This document shows positions 5,948-6,500 of a stretch of DNA of 6,500 nt, one piece after another. The position numbers were made by a program, and so were the translations under genes. A model generated the notes under the pieces. That model did no database searches and was not told the origin of the DNA. It worked only from the letters and a program-made list of their open reading frames with translations. Numbering within the stretch: position 1 is the first letter of the stretch; each line of letters starts with the position of its first letter. Source of the stretch: an uncultured Eubacteriaceae bacterium (GTDB taxonomy: Bacteria; Bacillota; Clostridia; Eubacteriales; Eubacteriaceae); NCBI GenBank assembly GCA_947625585.1, contig CANQOZ010000067.1:1-6500 (forward strand), given 5' to 3'.

Positions 5948-6301
5948 TTATTTAGTTTCTAAAGTTGCAAGAGCCTCATTAATTTTCTGTCTTAAAGAAG
6001 AAGTTTTATTGGCAATCTTATTTTTTGTTTCTTCAGATATATCATCATCGGCTTCATCCAGATCCTTATCGATATCATCGAGATTTTTTAGAAGTTCATC
6101 ACCTCTTTGTTTTAATTCTTCTTTATCTTCACTAGTCGCATTTTTTACTTCTTCAGCATATTCATCAATAGCTGATTCTGAAACTTCCATAGATTTATCA
6201 AGAAGAGTATTCAACGTTTCTTCTCCATTACATCCAGAAATAACAGTAACTAAGGCTAAAAGCATAGAGAAAATTAATAAAACAGATAATAACTTTTTCA
6301 T
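5948..6301 (-). CDS. Small acidic coiled-coil lipoprotein, function unknown
   Basis: This 117-residue protein has a type II signal peptide: basic MKK, a hydrophobic core (4-20) and the lipobox ISGC with C24 as the lipidated cysteine. Signal peptidase II would leave a 94-residue mature protein tethered to the outer face of the membrane. The mature part is highly charged and acidic, rich in Glu, Asp and Lys, with no Pro, Trp or Phe and no cysteine except C24. The leucine, isoleucine and alanine spacing suggests a long helix or coiled coil. The ATG at 6301 has a strong AGGAG site six bases upstream. A terminator directly downstream makes the gene a single transcription unit on its 3' side. I do not recognise a family beyond lipoprotein. 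It could be a binding or spacer protein of the cell envelope, but that is a guess. Confidence 0.85.
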   Translation of the reverse strand: MKKLLSVLLIFSMLLALVTVISGCNGEETLNTLLDKSMEVSESAIDEYAEEVKNATSEDKEELKQRGDELLKNLDDIDKDLDEADDDISEETKNKIANKTSSLRQKINEALATLETK

Positions 6302-6500
6302 TTAAAACTCCTATCCCTAACTTAACAATCTTTTGAAATTTATTTTTAAGAACTTTCAAAATAATGCTAAAACAAAGATTGATTTTAAAAATTTTATCCT
6401 AGTAAAAATTTTCTATAAGTTAAAATCCTAAAAGCTTAAAAAAATTCGTAAAAGGTTTTCTGATAAACTAGATATTGAAAAGACCTTCAAATTTTTAATA
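6302..6500. other. Upstream region of the lipoprotein gene; no gene seen
   Basis: Very AT-rich sequence with stops in every frame. It must hold the lipoprotein promoter, but no -35/-10 pair stands out on the minus strand. On the + strand a frame is open from 6432 to the window edge after a TAA at 6429 and reads as a plausible basic peptide, but it has no ATG, GTG or TTG start and no ribosome binding site. Confidence 0.5.
6308..6312 (-). promoter_or_regulatory. Ribosome binding site of the lipoprotein gene
   Basis: AGGAG on the minus strand lies six bases before the ATG at 6301. It confirms the start and shows that this organism uses classic Shine-Dalgarno sites, which makes their absence at three other starts in the window notable. 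Confidence 0.85.

Noticed and set aside
6009..6305. Open frame of 98 codons on the + strand over the lipoprotein gene
   Set aside because: Its Ser/Phe-rich sequence is the complement of the Glu/Asp/Lys-rich lipoprotein, which has the better start signals and terminator.
6432..6500. + strand frame open to the window edge that reads as a basic, protein-like peptide
   Set aside because: It follows a TAA, has no ATG, GTG or TTG and no ribosome binding site, and only 23 codons are visible; the sequence beyond 6500 would be needed.

Overview
The window is AT-rich DNA from a Gram-positive bacterium, most likely a low-GC member of the Bacillota (Clostridia or Tissierellia type). The evidence is the low GC content, a SepF division protein, a YlmH-type S4 protein, a lipoprotein with a classic lipobox, and AGGAG-type ribosome binding sites. 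TGA is used as a stop (yggS ends in TGA) and tryptophans are TGG, so the standard bacterial code applies and Mollicutes-type recoding is excluded. I cannot name the genus.

Layout. Positions 1-1323 (+) hold the 3' part of a gene for an FtsX/MacB-type ABC transporter permease whose start lies outside the window. It converges on a five-gene minus-strand cluster, with a hairpin between them that could stop transcription from both sides. In transcription order the cluster is a HlyD/membrane-fusion-like protein (5608-4400), yggS/ylmE (4393-3725), sepF (3713-3228), ylmH (3196-2462) and an rluD-type pseudouridine synthase (2460-1543). Upstream lies an AT-rich spacer of about 340 bases with candidate promoters, then a separate minus-strand gene for a small acidic lipoprotein (6301-5948) with its own ribosome binding site and strong terminator. 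The last 200 bases contain no gene I can support.

How the genes fit together. yggS-sepF-ylmH-rluD is a shortened form of the ylm part of the Gram-positive division and cell wall region. SepF tethers FtsZ to the membrane, YggS is a PLP-homeostasis protein, YlmH is an S4 RNA-binding protein and RluD modifies 23S rRNA. Compared with the Bacillus subtilis order, ylmG, divIVA and lspA are absent between these genes, and a HlyD-like membrane protein sits where ylmD would be.

Most of the window is ordinary housekeeping DNA and I do not see a clearly new system. The points most worth a second look are an intrinsic-terminator-like hairpin whose T-tract runs almost into the GTG start of ylmH, leaving no ribosome binding site; the HlyD-like adaptor with no transporter beside it; a perfect TATAAT just upstream of its start that would give a nearly leaderless mRNA; and the uncharacterised acidic lipoprotein.
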